DNA from: an uncultured Pseudomonadales bacterium
GTDB taxonomy: Bacteria; Pseudomonadota; Gammaproteobacteria; Pseudomonadales; Azotimanducaceae
NCBI GenBank assembly: GCA_958296195.1
Contig: OY282455.1
Coordinates: 2,852,001 to 2,916,000, forward strand
Direction: 5' to 3'
Length of the DNA stretch: 64,000 nt
Both the position numbers and the translations under genes were made by a program. The notes below the pieces were generated by a model. That model did no database searches, had not been told where the DNA came from, and saw only the letters and a program-made list of their open reading frames with translations. Shown in pieces: positions 1 through 9,276 of the stretch (position 1 is its first letter; each line of letters begins with the position of its first letter).

Positions 1-1298
1 TACCTTTCCCGGTCGAGTTGCTCGATGACGACAGCCATGTCCGCCTTAACCCGCAACAGGTGCTCGCGGGTCTCGTCAATGCGCTGCCCCGTAACCTCGA
101 ACTGCTCGCGCAAGGTTTCGGCCACTTGCTGCTGCAGGTTGTCCAAGCCGGCGGCGCCGTCCTCACGCACCTGGTCAATGCGCCGGCCGCTCTCGTCGAA
201 CTGCTCGCGCAGGGTTTCGGTCACCTGCCGCTGCAGGTCGTCCAAGCCGGCGGTGCCGTCCTCACGCACCTGGTCAATGCGCCGGCCACTCTCGTCGAAC
301 TGCTCGCGCAGGGTTTCGGCCACCTGTTCACGGAGGCTGTTCAGGTCGGTAGCGCTGCTTTCTGCCAACTGAGCTAATTGGCCCTCGAGTTCGCGCCGGC
401 TGCTTTCGCTGATGGACGATGCGTCCACAAGGGGCGAGATTGCCGCGAACATCGCCGCCTCCTGGCGGATGTCACGCCACTCAGCCAGAAAGGCCCGGTC
501 TTTTAGGAATCCCTCGTTCTCGGCTAGGCTTCCTAAAGCGCCGTAGGCTCGGTCCGCAACCCGCTCCGCTCCGGTTCGGAGCGACTCGGCGCCAGGCTGA
601 TCAAAGTGCTTTAAGCCAGTGTCCAGAAAGTCGTTGATGAATGCATCGACAACCGAACCATCGGCCGGTTCGAGCGCCAATGCTTCGCCGATGCGCGTAA
701 TCTCCCGCCGCGGCTGGCTGAGCAATCGATCGTAGTCGATCAGCACATGCTGACTGGCGGTGATGTCCTCGAACGGGTTCAGATTGTGGTTCAGCCACAG
801 CAGATGGGACTTCAAGGAACCGAAACCATCGCGGCGGGCGAGGGACTGGGCAACCGCCCAAGGATGCCTGATGACCCAAACAAAACTGGTGTGGAAGTGG
901 TTTTCCTCGAGCAGCACCCGTCGCCAAAACGGCCACAGCCGCGCTGTCCTGGGGTCCTTGAACGCCCAAATTGGATGCTTGGCGGTTTTCGCCTGCAGGA
1001 GTGCTTGACCTCGTTCAACCAAGGGCGTTAGGCCGGCGGCGCCCATGAGCGCCTCGTCGTTGGCGCCGACCAGGTCCCATTGCAGCGCCAAGGCCGACAG
1101 CACCTGTTTGTTCAGTTCGATGACATCCCGATCCTCCCAATGGCCCTTGGCGTTGTCCGGCGCCGGCTCCACGGCGAGGTTGTCGCCCAAGGCCACGCCT
1201 AGGGCGTGCAGGGCGCGAGTGGCCAAGCTGGTTCCGGACCTGTGCATGCCGATGACCGCGATCACGCGGCTTTTGGGCGCTTGGCTGCTATGGCCCAC
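1..1298 (-). CDS. Sulfotransferase with C-terminal coiled-coil repeats (runs off window)
   Basis: The protein starts at GTG 1298, 6 bases after the glycosyltransferase stop, and is still open at base 1, so its C-terminus is missing. Near the N-terminus is the PAPS-binding P-loop-like motif VIAVIGMHRSGTSLATRAL, followed by the KDPR motif of bacterial Sulfotransfer_3-type enzymes. These transfer sulfate from PAPS to a glycan or lipid. The part encoded by bases 1-400 is a long charged helix holding consecutive 33-residue repeats (99-bp period, core TLREQFDESGRRIDQVRED), predicted as coiled coil. It lies downstream of a glycosyltransferase and a 2-epimerase gene, which suggests glycan sulfation. 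The acceptor is unknown. A downstream in-frame GTG at 1265 is a possible alternative start. Confidence 0.8.
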   Translation of the reverse strand, partial: MGHSSQAPKSRVIAVIGMHRSGTSLATRALHALGVALGDNLAVEPAPDNAKGHWEDRDVIELNKQVLSALALQWDLVGANDEALMGAAGLTPLVERGQALLQAKTAKHPIWAFKDPRTARLWPFWRRVLLEENHFHTSFVWVIRHPWAVAQSLARRDGFGSLKSHLLWLNHNLNPFEDITASQHVLIDYDRLLSQPRREITRIGEALALEPADGSVVDAFINDFLDTGLKHFDQPGAESLRTGAERVADRAYGALGSLAENEGFLKDRAFLAEWRDIRQEAAMFAAISPLVDASSISESSRRELEGQLAQLAESSATDLNSLREQVAETLREQFDESGRRIDQVREDGTAGLDDLQRQVTETLREQFDESGRRIDQVREDGAAGLDNLQQQVAETLREQFEVTGQRIDETREHLLRVKADMAVVIEQLDRER

Positions 1299-1303
1299 GC
1301 TGG

Positions 1304-2437
1304 TTAGCCCTCGGCATTTTGCGGACCGGCAAGCCGGCTGCGAAGAAAGGAGGACTGCTCGAATCTTGACCGCCAGGAGTTCGCCATGCGGAAGCGCTCA
1401 AGCGCTTGCGGCGAACTAGGCGAAAGTGCTTCAAGGCGTTTCAAAACGGCGCGAAAGTCCGTGCATCGGTTAACTAGGCAGATCCTTGGGTCGGCCCTGC
1501 GTTGGCGCATCTCGCCGAACTCCGTGGAAATCACCGGCAGCCCCGCTGCTCGGTACTCATAGTACTTTATGGGATCGACCGCCGCCGTGAGGCGGTTCAC
1601 CTTGAAGGGAATGAGTCCTGCGCTGAAGCGCCGCAGCCTTGCCGGCACTGCTTCGCTGGCGCATTCTCCCAGGCAGCGCACGTTGGCGGGTAGAGACGCC
1701 TTCGGGGGCGCCATTGCCGGGCCGATCAGGTCAAAACGCACTTCGGGAAGGGTACGCGCCATTGCCGCGACCAACGCCCAGTCGAACCAGTCCCCGATGG
1801 TGCCGACGTAGCCAAAAACCCGCTCAGCGCCGACCTGTCCCGCCGACGGCTGCTGACTTGGGTCCAGTCCGTTGCGCAGCAACTCCGCGCCAAGGCCAAG
1901 ACGGTTGAACTTTTCGTGCAGGAAGGTGGAGGAGACGATGATCTGGTCAACCCGCCGAGCTATCTTGGCCTCGATTCGACAACTCAGCGCACGGGCGCCA
2001 CCACGTTGGAATTCTGGAAAGTCGTCCATGGCGTCGTAGCAGCTCGCCTTGTGTTCGGCGCGTTCCAGCAACAGTAGGGCGAGAAGGCTTGGGCGGCCTA
2101 TGGCCAGCAGCCAATCCTCCCCTTGGGTGGAGGCGGCGACGCACTTCAAGATCGGCCGCCAAACCACCCGCCTGAACCAACGCGGGCGCATTGCAGGGTC
2201 GGCGCACCAGGTGGGAGGCGAGAGCTCCTCGACCGCTGCGTCGGCCCGACAGTGGGTGCGCAAGCGGTTGCGCCGCAGGTCGCCAAGGCGGGGAAATCGG
2301 CTTGGGTAGGGATTAATCCACAGGGTGCGCCCGCCGCTAGCGTTGTTGCAGAAGGCCACGAAGTGGTGCGCCCGTTGGGTGAAACTGGAGTAGGGCACCG
2401 GCGCTGCATAGACCAGATTCACCGCCAATCGTCCCAT
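1304..2437 (-). CDS. Glycosyltransferase, GT-B fold type
   Basis: This 377-residue protein looks like a family 4/group 1-type glycosyltransferase. It has an N-terminal half with a DAMDDFPEF segment and a C-terminal nucleotide-sugar half containing the linker FGYVGTIGDWFDW and the segment PIKYYEYRAAGLPVISTEFGE, which is typical of the donor-binding loop in this class. It would transfer a sugar from a nucleotide donor during polysaccharide assembly at the inner face of the membrane. It overlaps the 3' end of the 2-epimerase gene by 19 bases and is followed 6 bases later by a sulfotransferase gene, so the three are probably one operon. Donor and acceptor cannot be read from sequence. Confidence 0.8.
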   Translation of the reverse strand: MGRLAVNLVYAAPVPYSSFTQRAHHFVAFCNNASGGRTLWINPYPSRFPRLGDLRRNRLRTHCRADAAVEELSPPTWCADPAMRPRWFRRVVWRPILKCVAASTQGEDWLLAIGRPSLLALLLLERAEHKASCYDAMDDFPEFQRGGARALSCRIEAKIARRVDQIIVSSTFLHEKFNRLGLGAELLRNGLDPSQQPSAGQVGAERVFGYVGTIGDWFDWALVAAMARTLPEVRFDLIGPAMAPPKASLPANVRCLGECASEAVPARLRRFSAGLIPFKVNRLTAAVDPIKYYEYRAAGLPVISTEFGEMRQRRADPRICLVNRCTDFRAVLKRLEALSPSSPQALERFRMANSWRSRFEQSSFLRSRLAGPQNAEG

Positions 2438-3540
2438 TGCGCCAAATGTTCGACGATGCGCTGCGCCGCCTTGCCGTCCCCATAGGGGGAACTGCCCTTG
2501 GCCATGCGGCGGTACGCCGCCTCGTCGTCAAGCAGCGCCGCCACGCGGCCGACGATGCGCCGCCGCTCGGTTCCCACCAATTCGACCACGCCCTCCTGCA
2601 CGGCCTCCGGGCGCTCGGTTTCGTTCCTGAGCACCAGCACGGGCTTGCCGAGCGCCGGGGCCTCCTCTTGAACGCCACCTGAATCCGTCAGTATCAGCCA
2701 CGCCCTTTTCATGGCGGTGACGAACGGGCCGTAGTCCAGCGGTTCGCACAGCGTTACTTGGGGCTCAGCGCCCAGAATACGCTGCGCCACCTTGCGGACG
2801 TTAGGGTTGCGGTGAACGGGGAACAGAAAGTGCAGATTCGGGCGCCGCTGCGCCAATTCACCGACGGCTTTGCACACCGCAAGCATCGGCGCCCCAAAAT
2901 TCTCCCGACGATGGGCCGTCACCAAGACCAACCGCTGCTTCGCCGGCAGTTCGACGCCCAAGGGAAAGTCCCGCTCGGCCATCATGTGCAGGGCGTCGAT
3001 TACGGTGTTGCCGGTGATGTGAATGCGCTCGGTTAGCACCCCTTCGCGCAGTAGGTTGTCCCGGGCGCTCTGCGTGGGGGCGAAGTTAAGGGTCGCCAAG
3101 CGCCCGGCCAGCACGCGGTTCATTTCCTCCGGCCACGGATAGTCGAGATTACGAGTGCGCAACCCGGCCTCCACATGACCGAACGGAATCTTGCGGTAGA
3201 AGCTGGCCAAGGCGGCCGCCATGACCGTGGTGGTGTCCCCCTGGGCGAGCACCAAGGCGGGCTGATGCCGCCCCAGGCAAGCGTCCAGCCCGGTCAGCAG
3301 GCGGGAGGTCAGGGCGGCAAGCGCTTGGTTCGGCTGCATGACGTCAAGGTCCGCATCCGGCCTGATGCCGAACAGGCGCAGGGTTTGGTCCAGCATCTCC
3401 CGGTGCTGGGCCGTGGCCAGCACCTTGACGTCCCAGTTGCCGGAGCGGCGCAGGGCCAGCACCACCGGCGCCATCTTGATGGCCTCCGGTCTAGTGCCGA
3501 CCACGCATAAAACTCTCGGCAATGTTCGGCTCGCGGCCAA
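2419..3540 (-). CDS. wecB: UDP-N-acetylglucosamine 2-epimerase (non-hydrolysing)
   Basis: It interconverts UDP-GlcNAc and UDP-ManNAc, supplying ManNAc-type sugars for surface polysaccharide. Recognisable segments are VLCVVGTRPEAIKMAPV at the N-terminus, GDTTTVMA, GHVEAGLRT, EEMNRVL and the C-terminal TDSGGVQEEAP. I place the start at TTG 3540 because GGAGG lies 6 bases upstream and this gives 373 residues, the usual family length; the frame stays open to 3627 but the extra 29 residues do not look like this family. It is the first gene of a minus-strand operon with the glycosyltransferase and sulfotransferase genes, divergent from the GMC oxidoreductase gene. Confidence 0.88.
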   Translation of the reverse strand: MAASRTLPRVLCVVGTRPEAIKMAPVVLALRRSGNWDVKVLATAQHREMLDQTLRLFGIRPDADLDVMQPNQALAALTSRLLTGLDACLGRHQPALVLAQGDTTTVMAAALASFYRKIPFGHVEAGLRTRNLDYPWPEEMNRVLAGRLATLNFAPTQSARDNLLREGVLTERIHITGNTVIDALHMMAERDFPLGVELPAKQRLVLVTAHRRENFGAPMLAVCKAVGELAQRRPNLHFLFPVHRNPNVRKVAQRILGAEPQVTLCEPLDYGPFVTAMKRAWLILTDSGGVQEEAPALGKPVLVLRNETERPEAVQEGVVELVGTERRRIVGRVAALLDDEAAYRRMAKGSSPYGDGKAAQRIVEHLAQWDDWR

Positions 3541-3721
3541 CGGACGCCTCCACCAAGGGATAGGAGGCCATTCTAGCCCCCATGCTCCGTCAAGGCTCGT
3601 TGATGATCGGCAAGCTCCGCATGTCATCCTGGAGGTTGATGCGTTTTACGCAAGCGGAAAAGCGGTTTGGTGAGCATGAGCTATACTGGCTTCGCTTCCG
3701 GTCCGAAGTCAGAGTGCATTC

Positions 3722-5176
3722 TTGATTCTTTCCAATGTCGGCCCAAACTGGCCAAGGCTGTCTTACGACGTGGCGATTTACGGCGGCGGCCCGGCTGGCA
3801 TATCCCTCGCGTTGGCGCTGTCCGGCGCCGGCCTGCGCATCGGCCTGTTCGAGGCGGGCGGGCTGGACCCGCAGACGGTCGGGCCTGACCACCCCTATCG
3901 GGGCGAGAACCTAGGCCGCCCCTATGACTTGGCGAGCACCCGCCTGCGTTACCTTGGAGGGACCAGCAACCATTGGGGCGGCTGGTGCCGGCCCTTGGAT
4001 GCGCTGGATTTCTCCATCCGCCCCCATATTCCCCTAAGCGGCTGGCCGCTTGGCCGGGAGGCGTTGAACCCCTATCTGGAAGCGGCCTTGGAAGTCTGCG
4101 AAGTCCCTTCCGGCGGCCTAGGCTTGGCGGCCTTCGAGCATGATTTCGGCTACCAGGGGTTCATTCACCATGCCCATCCGGCGTTGCAAGTGAAGAATTT
4201 CCTGTTCAGCCCGCCGACGCGGTTCGGTATGCGCTATCGCCAGGACCTTGAGGACGCGAAGGACATCGAGTGCTTTTTGGATGCTACGCTTGTCCGGTTG
4301 ACGACCACCGAAGGCGCTGTTGACCAAGCCTCTTTGATGTCCTCGGATGGCGTCCGACTCCAAGTCAGTGCCGATTTCCACGTTCTGGCGATGGGAGCGG
4401 TGGAGAACGCCCGCACCCTGCTGCATTCGGAAATCGCCAACAGCAGCGACTTTGTTGGGCGATGTTTCTCGGACCATCTAGGGCGCACCGTTGGCAAGGC
4501 GCTGCTAAGATTCGAGAATCGCTACTTTCAGCATGCTGTCCGCAACGGCGACCGCCAAGTGCGGGCGTTGCCGCATTTGTCGCTCACCAAGCAGACGCTG
4601 CAGGAATTTGAGTTGCCGAACCTGGGCATTGTGATGCCCCGAATAAGCAGCATGTCCCTAAATGTTTACGGCCAAGGCGTAAAACGACAGTTGGACAGCC
4701 TGCTGCAAAGCAACACCCAGTATTGCTGGGTGACTGCCCGCATCGAGAACACGCCGAATCCGGACAGCCGCATTACCCTAACCAACGAATCAGATGGTTA
4801 CGGTGTGCCCCGCGTGGCTTTGAATTGGCGCGTCAATGCCTTTGACGTGGAGTCCCTGCGGCGCCTGTGCGCCGTGCTTGGCCCGTTGGTTGGGCAAGCC
4901 GGCGGCAGAATGAACATCGACTATCAGGTTGCCGAGGGGGCGCATCCCCCAGGTTCCCACCAAGCCCACCAAATGGGCACTACGCGGATGAGCGCGGAAG
5001 CGGACAGCGGTGTGGTGAATGCCGACTTGCGCTGCCATGATCTCGCCAACCTGTATGTGGCCGGCTCCTCCGTTTTTCCGACATTCGGCTTCGCCAACCC
5101 AACCTTGACCATCGTTGCCTTGAGCCTGCGTCTAGCCGAGCACCTTCGTAGGCTGGCGGGGGTGGCCGATGCTTAA
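3722..5176 (+). CDS. GMC-family FAD-dependent oxidoreductase
   Basis: The protein of 484 residues begins at TTG 3722. It has an N-terminal FAD-binding Rossmann motif (YDVAIYGGGPAGISLALAL), a GGTSNHWGGW segment, and the C-terminal GMC signature region with HQMGTTRM, VAGSSVFPTFGFANPT and a final helix. Such enzymes oxidise alcohols or sugars using FAD. Its stop overlaps the start of a Tat-signal protein gene, an arrangement that recalls membrane sugar dehydrogenases, where a GMC subunit is exported with a Tat-carrying partner; that is inference. A TATACT at 3682-3687 could be the -10 element. The substrate may be a sugar of the local glycan pathway. Confidence 0.82.
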   Translation: MILSNVGPNWPRLSYDVAIYGGGPAGISLALALSGAGLRIGLFEAGGLDPQTVGPDHPYRGENLGRPYDLASTRLRYLGGTSNHWGGWCRPLDALDFSIRPHIPLSGWPLGREALNPYLEAALEVCEVPSGGLGLAAFEHDFGYQGFIHHAHPALQVKNFLFSPPTRFGMRYRQDLEDAKDIECFLDATLVRLTTTEGAVDQASLMSSDGVRLQVSADFHVLAMGAVENARTLLHSEIANSSDFVGRCFSDHLGRTVGKALLRFENRYFQHAVRNGDRQVRALPHLSLTKQTLQEFELPNLGIVMPRISSMSLNVYGQGVKRQLDSLLQSNTQYCWVTARIENTPNPDSRITLTNESDGYGVPRVALNWRVNAFDVESLRRLCAVLGPLVGQAGGRMNIDYQVAEGAHPPGSHQAHQMGTTRMSAEADSGVVNADLRCHDLANLYVAGSSVFPTFGFANPTLTIVALSLRLAEHLRRLAGVADA

Positions 5177-5987
5177 GGCGAGCCGCCGCCGGTTCCTGCA
5201 GTCGGCCGGTGGCGTTGCGGCGGCAGCCGCCGGCTTTGCTGTTTACCGATTCATTTGCAGCGGTGGCGCGGTCGTCTTCAACCCGCAGCTTGAAGCCTTG
5301 ATCGCGGAGGGCAATTTCTCTGCAGATCTTGGGGAAAAGGTTCTGCAGGACCAGGCCCCACGCTCAGGTGCGACTTTTGACGCCCTACACGCCGAGGTGA
5401 TGAACGGGCTCTCCGAACGCGGCGCCGACTTGCGCGTCGAAATAGGGAAAAAGGTGGAACGCGACTTCGCCGAAGGCCGAACATGCCGGGTTGACGGCTG
5501 GCAGCTATCCGCCACCGAGTGCCACTTAGCCGCTTTGGCGTTTCTTTTCCAAGAGGGCGGCGGCCACATTGAAGCGCCGGCGGCTGGGAGCGACAGCCCG
5601 ATCAGCGGGTTGCCTGAAAAACCCATTGCCGAGCTTGAAAACTGGGGTCCGCGTTTTGGCACCGTAGGCGAGGGCTTCAACGTGCAGCCTAGCGGCGATT
5701 CAGCCCTATGGTTCCTTTTTTCGGAAATGGACCAGCAGCCTTATGAGATCTATTTTGGCGGGCGTCCCCTCAGGACGTCCGTGGTTGGCGGCCGGAATTT
5801 GATTACAGCGACGGTGACTAAAGGGCAGATGCGGCGGCTCGCGTCGAAACCTGACGAAATTCCGGTTCATTTAGTGAATTCAGTTCAGGGCAGCAAGCAG
5901 TTGCTCGGCCATTTCAGCGTTCGATCCAAGGGCGTTGAACCGAGGCGCGGCGGTCTGGAACAGGGTGATCCACAGGGAACTCCATGA
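5169..5987 (+). CDS. Tat-signal protein of unknown function, partner of the GMC oxidoreductase
   Basis: This 272-residue protein opens with a twin-arginine signal (SRRRFLQSAGG, then an Ala-rich hydrophobic stretch to about residue 28), so it should be exported folded. The middle contains a charged helical part and a Cys-containing segment. The last third (from about residue 175) looks beta-rich and could be an Ig-like or IPT-like domain; this is a guess from residue pattern. It overlaps the upstream oxidoreductase gene by 8 bases and the downstream sulfotransferase gene by 4, so the three are translationally coupled. By analogy with gluconate dehydrogenase-type systems it may be the small subunit that carries the oxidoreductase through the Tat pore. 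Confidence 0.6.
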   Translation: MLKASRRRFLQSAGGVAAAAAGFAVYRFICSGGAVVFNPQLEALIAEGNFSADLGEKVLQDQAPRSGATFDALHAEVMNGLSERGADLRVEIGKKVERDFAEGRTCRVDGWQLSATECHLAALAFLFQEGGGHIEAPAAGSDSPISGLPEKPIAELENWGPRFGTVGEGFNVQPSGDSALWFLFSEMDQQPYEIYFGGRPLRTSVVGGRNLITATVTKGQMRRLASKPDEIPVHLVNSVQGSKQLLGHFSVRSKGVEPRRGGLEQGDPQGTP

Positions 5988-7717
5988 TGCAGATTGTTGT
6001 GCTGGGCATGCATGAATCCGGCGCCGAGGAAGTGGCTTGCCTAATCAATTCGATGGTCGCCTGCAAAGGACAGGCGGCGGTTGATTCGGAGGTGAGTGGC
6101 TCGCGCATCGCCGCTGGCGCCTGGGGGCAATCGGACGTCGTGCGCTTGAACGACCGGGCCTTGACGGCTCTCGGCAAAAGTTGGGTTGACTGTGGCGCGT
6201 TGGACCTCAATGAAATGCCTGAAGCTGAGTTGAGCAATCTGCAACGAGTTGCGAACCGTATCATCAATTCGCTTAACGTGTTCACTCCTTGGACAGTGTC
6301 TGATCCTCGCATGTCCTTGCTTCTTGAGCTTTGGCGGCCGCTTTTTGTAAGGCCGCTGTATGTCATCGCACATCGTTCGGCATCGGCATCGGCGTTGCGG
6401 GTGAAGGAGCGCTACGGCTTGCCCGCGGCGCTCGGCCTCGCCTTGTGGGAGCGCTACAATCTCGCTGCGCTGGCGAACACGGCGAATTTTCCTAGAACGC
6501 TGGTGGACTATGACCGACTGCTGAGCGACCCTCAGGCGACCGCGCAGCAACTGCGCTCCGAACTTCTTGAATTAGGCGTCGAGCGGCTGGGAGCGCCTCC
6601 AAGGGCCGCTTTGCAGGCCATTGCAACAATGGCCTCGGAAGGTTCAGAGGTGCTAGGCGACAGGGCGATCGCCAATCAGGCGCAACGCCAATTGGAGGCC
6701 TGCCTGCAGGATCGCTCCGCTTTGCAGATCCGCCCGCTGGCCATTTCAGCTCCAGCCGCCGCCATTCTTGCGCAGGCCGGGGAGCGGTGGGTCGGCCAAC
6801 GCTGGCTGCTACGGCTGTTGCGCAAGCGCAACGAGGAACTGCGCTTGCGCCGCAGCAAGCTGAAGGCTCTGCGCACCCAGACCATCGCCGCGGACCGAAA
6901 CCCCGCCGCGCTTCCGAATTCGCCAACCGCTGATAGATCGAGGGGTGTGTTTGTGATTGGCTGCCCACGCTCCGGAACCAGCATTCTTTCTTGGGCCTTG
7001 GCAAGGCATCCAAATTTCTGGACTTCGAGAGAGTCCGACTATCTGTTGCAGCTTTTCGGAGAAGGACGTGTTGAGATGATTTACAGGCAGGCCTACGAAC
7101 GCCCCGATCAAGGCTGGTTGCATAAGGAGGAAGTCGGCTTCACCGAATTTGCGGCCGCGCTGGGACTTGGCGCGGAGCGGCTGTTTGACAGCCGTTCCGG
7201 CGGGCGGCGTTGGGTGGAGGCTACGCCCAGCTACACCCTGATGACGGAGGGCTTGCTCGATCTTTTTCCTGCTGCGAGTTTTCTCCACATCGTCCGTGAC
7301 GGGCGGGCCGTGGTGAACTCAATGCTGTCCAGTGGGTTCGACATTGATTGGGCGTCCGATTTCGATGCGGCTTGCCGAACTTGGGTGCATTATGCGTCCT
7401 TGGGGCGCAAGGCGGTTGAAGATCATGCCGACCGCATAATTGAAGTTCGGCATGACGACCTGAGCCAGAAACCTTGGGACGAATTGGCGCGAGTTTTTGA
7501 ATTTCTTGGTGAGCGGATTGCCCACAGCTCCATCGACATCATCCTGACGCGGCGCATTAACTCAAGCTATGGCAACGTCGCAGCGGATGACATTCGAATG
7601 CCCAAAGACCCTGCGGCGGTGCCGCAGCGGCCTTGGGAGGCGTGGACCGATGCACAGAGGGCAACCTTTACTGAAATTGCCGGCGAAACCATGCGCGAGC
7701 TGGGTTATGGTGACTAG
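5984..7717 (+). CDS. Two-domain sulfotransferase fusion
   Basis: In this 577-residue protein the C-terminal half (from about residue 320) is a canonical sulfotransferase, with the PAPS-binding loop GVFVIGCPRSGTSILSWAL and the segment LHIVRDGRAVVNSML. The N-terminal half resembles a second sulfotransferase (VVLGMHESGAEEVACL, later VSDPRMSLLLELW and LVDYDRLLSDP) but its P-loop has lost the usual R-SGTS residues, so it is probably not catalytic. The halves are joined by a basic helix around residues 265-300. It overlaps the Tat-protein gene by 4 bases. With the gene at 1-1298 it makes this a sulfation locus; the APS reductase gene beside it shares the sulfate-activation pathway. Confidence 0.8.
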   Translation: MMQIVVLGMHESGAEEVACLINSMVACKGQAAVDSEVSGSRIAAGAWGQSDVVRLNDRALTALGKSWVDCGALDLNEMPEAELSNLQRVANRIINSLNVFTPWTVSDPRMSLLLELWRPLFVRPLYVIAHRSASASALRVKERYGLPAALGLALWERYNLAALANTANFPRTLVDYDRLLSDPQATAQQLRSELLELGVERLGAPPRAALQAIATMASEGSEVLGDRAIANQAQRQLEACLQDRSALQIRPLAISAPAAAILAQAGERWVGQRWLLRLLRKRNEELRLRRSKLKALRTQTIAADRNPAALPNSPTADRSRGVFVIGCPRSGTSILSWALARHPNFWTSRESDYLLQLFGEGRVEMIYRQAYERPDQGWLHKEEVGFTEFAAALGLGAERLFDSRSGGRRWVEATPSYTLMTEGLLDLFPAASFLHIVRDGRAVVNSMLSSGFDIDWASDFDAACRTWVHYASLGRKAVEDHADRIIEVRHDDLSQKPWDELARVFEFLGERIAHSSIDIILTRRINSSYGNVAADDIRMPKDPAAVPQRPWEAWTDAQRATFTEIAGETMRELGYGD

Positions 7718-7750
7718 GCGGAGTTGGGCCGACCCTCGACAGCCCAGCCG

Positions 7751-8467
7751 TCAACTCAAGATCCTGACCACGTTTTGCGAATGCAGCCCGCATTCCTTGT
7801 GGGTGGCCTCCTCCCACCACCAGCGCCCGCTGCGTTCATGCTCGTGGGGACCGACGGCGCGGGTGCAGGGCTGGCAGCCGATGGATACGAAGCCGCGGTC
7901 GTGCAGTTCGTTGTACGGCACCTCCTGAGCCCGAATGTAGGCCCAGACGTCCTGTGAGGACCAGTCGGAAAGGGGGTTGAACTTGAGCAGCGGATGCTCC
8001 TTGGTGGAGAAGGCGCGATCCTCATGCTCCAATAGGATGTTCGTCCGGGTGACGCTTTGGTCTTTGCGCTGGCCGGTGATCCAAGCGTCCAGTGTGCGCA
8101 GCTTGCGACGCAGCGGCTCAATTTTGCGCACACCGCAGCATTCACCGTGGCCGTCCTTGTAGAAGCTGAACAGCCCCTTTTCCTGCACCAAGTCCGCCAC
8201 TGCTTGGGGCTGCGGCATCAGCAGTTCGATGGCGACGCCGTAGTGCTCCCGCACACGCTCGAGGTAGGCGTAGGTTTCCGGGTGCAGGCGCCCGGTGTCC
8301 AAGGAGAAGATGTTGAATTGCAGCCCGGCGCGCTGGGCCATGTCGATCAACACCACGTCTTCGGCCCCGCTGAAGGAGATGGCCACCCGCGCTGGGTCGA
8401 ATCTCGCGGCGATCTCTTGCAGCAGGTGCTGTGGTTTGTGGTAGGCGCTGGCCCTGCGAAAGTCCAT
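7751..8467 (-). CDS. cysH: Adenosine phosphosulfate reductase (assimilatory)
   Basis: It reduces activated sulfate to sulfite in cysteine biosynthesis. The 238-residue protein has the PP-loop SFSGAEDVV (31-39), a cysteine pair at 110-111, a CxxC at 198-201 and the catalytic C-terminal KECGLH cysteine at 226. The two cysteine pairs bind a [4Fe-4S] cluster and mark the APS-using type rather than the cluster-free PAPS reductase. It is divergent from thrH, with a 108-bp shared upstream region. Its convergence with the sulfotransferase operon is probably chance, although both pathways draw on APS. Confidence 0.9.
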   Translation of the reverse strand: MDFRRASAYHKPQHLLQEIAARFDPARVAISFSGAEDVVLIDMAQRAGLQFNIFSLDTGRLHPETYAYLERVREHYGVAIELLMPQPQAVADLVQEKGLFSFYKDGHGECCGVRKIEPLRRKLRTLDAWITGQRKDQSVTRTNILLEHEDRAFSTKEHPLLKFNPLSDWSSQDVWAYIRAQEVPYNELHDRGFVSIGCQPCTRAVGPHEHERSGRWWWEEATHKECGLHSQNVVRILS

Positions 8468-8575
8468 CGGCTGTTCCCATCGGCAGTTTGGGCGGGAGTC
8501 TAGCCATCGGCGCCATGCCCCGGAAATATCCTCTTGCTATATGCTTAACCCCAAAAAAACCATCCACAAAACCTT

Positions 8576-9190
8576 ATGAATAGCGGGGTCTTGCCCTTGG
8601 ACATCTTGTGTTTGGACTTGGAGGGAGTGCTCATCCCGGAAATTTGGCAGGCGGTGGCGGAGCGCACCGGCATTGAGGAATTGCGGAAGACCACCCGGGA
8701 CATTCCCGACTATGAGGAACTGATGCACTTCCGGCTGCAGGTCATGAGCCGCCAGGACCTGCGCTTTTCCCTGATTCGGGAAGTGGCGGAGGGCCTTGAA
8801 CCACTGCCCGGCGCCCGGTCGTTTCTTGACGAAGTGCGCCGCACTTGGCAGGTGGTGATCGTCTCGGACACCTTCTATGAATTCGCCGCCCCCTTGATGG
8901 CCAAGCTGGGCCGGCCGACACTCCTGTGCCACCGCCTCGTGGTGGAGGGCGACCGCATCGTCGAGTGCAAAATTCGCCAACCGGACCCCAAGCGCAGCGT
9001 GGTCAAGGCGTTCAAGTCCTTGCACTTCCGAGTGGCGGCTGCCGGGGATTCGTACAACGACATCCCCATGCTGGAGGAGGCGCACCAGAGCGTGCTGTTT
9101 CGCGCTCCGGCCAAGGTGCGCAGCCAGTACCCCCAATACGCCGCCGCAGAGAGCTACGAGGAGCTAACCCACCTGCTTGCGCGTTCCTGA
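8576..9190 (+). CDS. thrH: Phosphoserine phosphatase / homoserine phosphotransferase ThrH
   Basis: This is a HAD-superfamily enzyme of 204 residues. Motif I is DLEGVLIP with the nucleophile at Asp14 (Glu replaces the second Asp, as in ThrH), motif II is VSDTFYEF, and the metal-binding motif is GDSYNDIPML (157-166). In Pseudomonas ThrH dephosphorylates phosphoserine and can pass the phosphate to homoserine. The gene stands alone, divergent from cysH. A TATATG at 8538-8543 is a weak -10 candidate. Confidence 0.87.
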   Translation: MNSGVLPLDILCLDLEGVLIPEIWQAVAERTGIEELRKTTRDIPDYEELMHFRLQVMSRQDLRFSLIREVAEGLEPLPGARSFLDEVRRTWQVVIVSDTFYEFAAPLMAKLGRPTLLCHRLVVEGDRIVECKIRQPDPKRSVVKAFKSLHFRVAAAGDSYNDIPMLEEAHQSVLFRAPAKVRSQYPQYAAAESYEELTHLLARS

Positions 9191-9276
9191 CCACGCCTTC
9201 ACCCAAGGGCCGCCGCCGGCGCCGCTCGCTTCCCACGCGGCTTGGAGGTGCGTCGGAACGGCGCGAAACACGTGCG

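Noticed and set aside
18-377. Plus-strand ORF of 119 codons with repeats of LAQGFGHL
   Set aside because: It is the antisense shadow of the coiled-coil repeats of the sulfotransferase on the minus strand.
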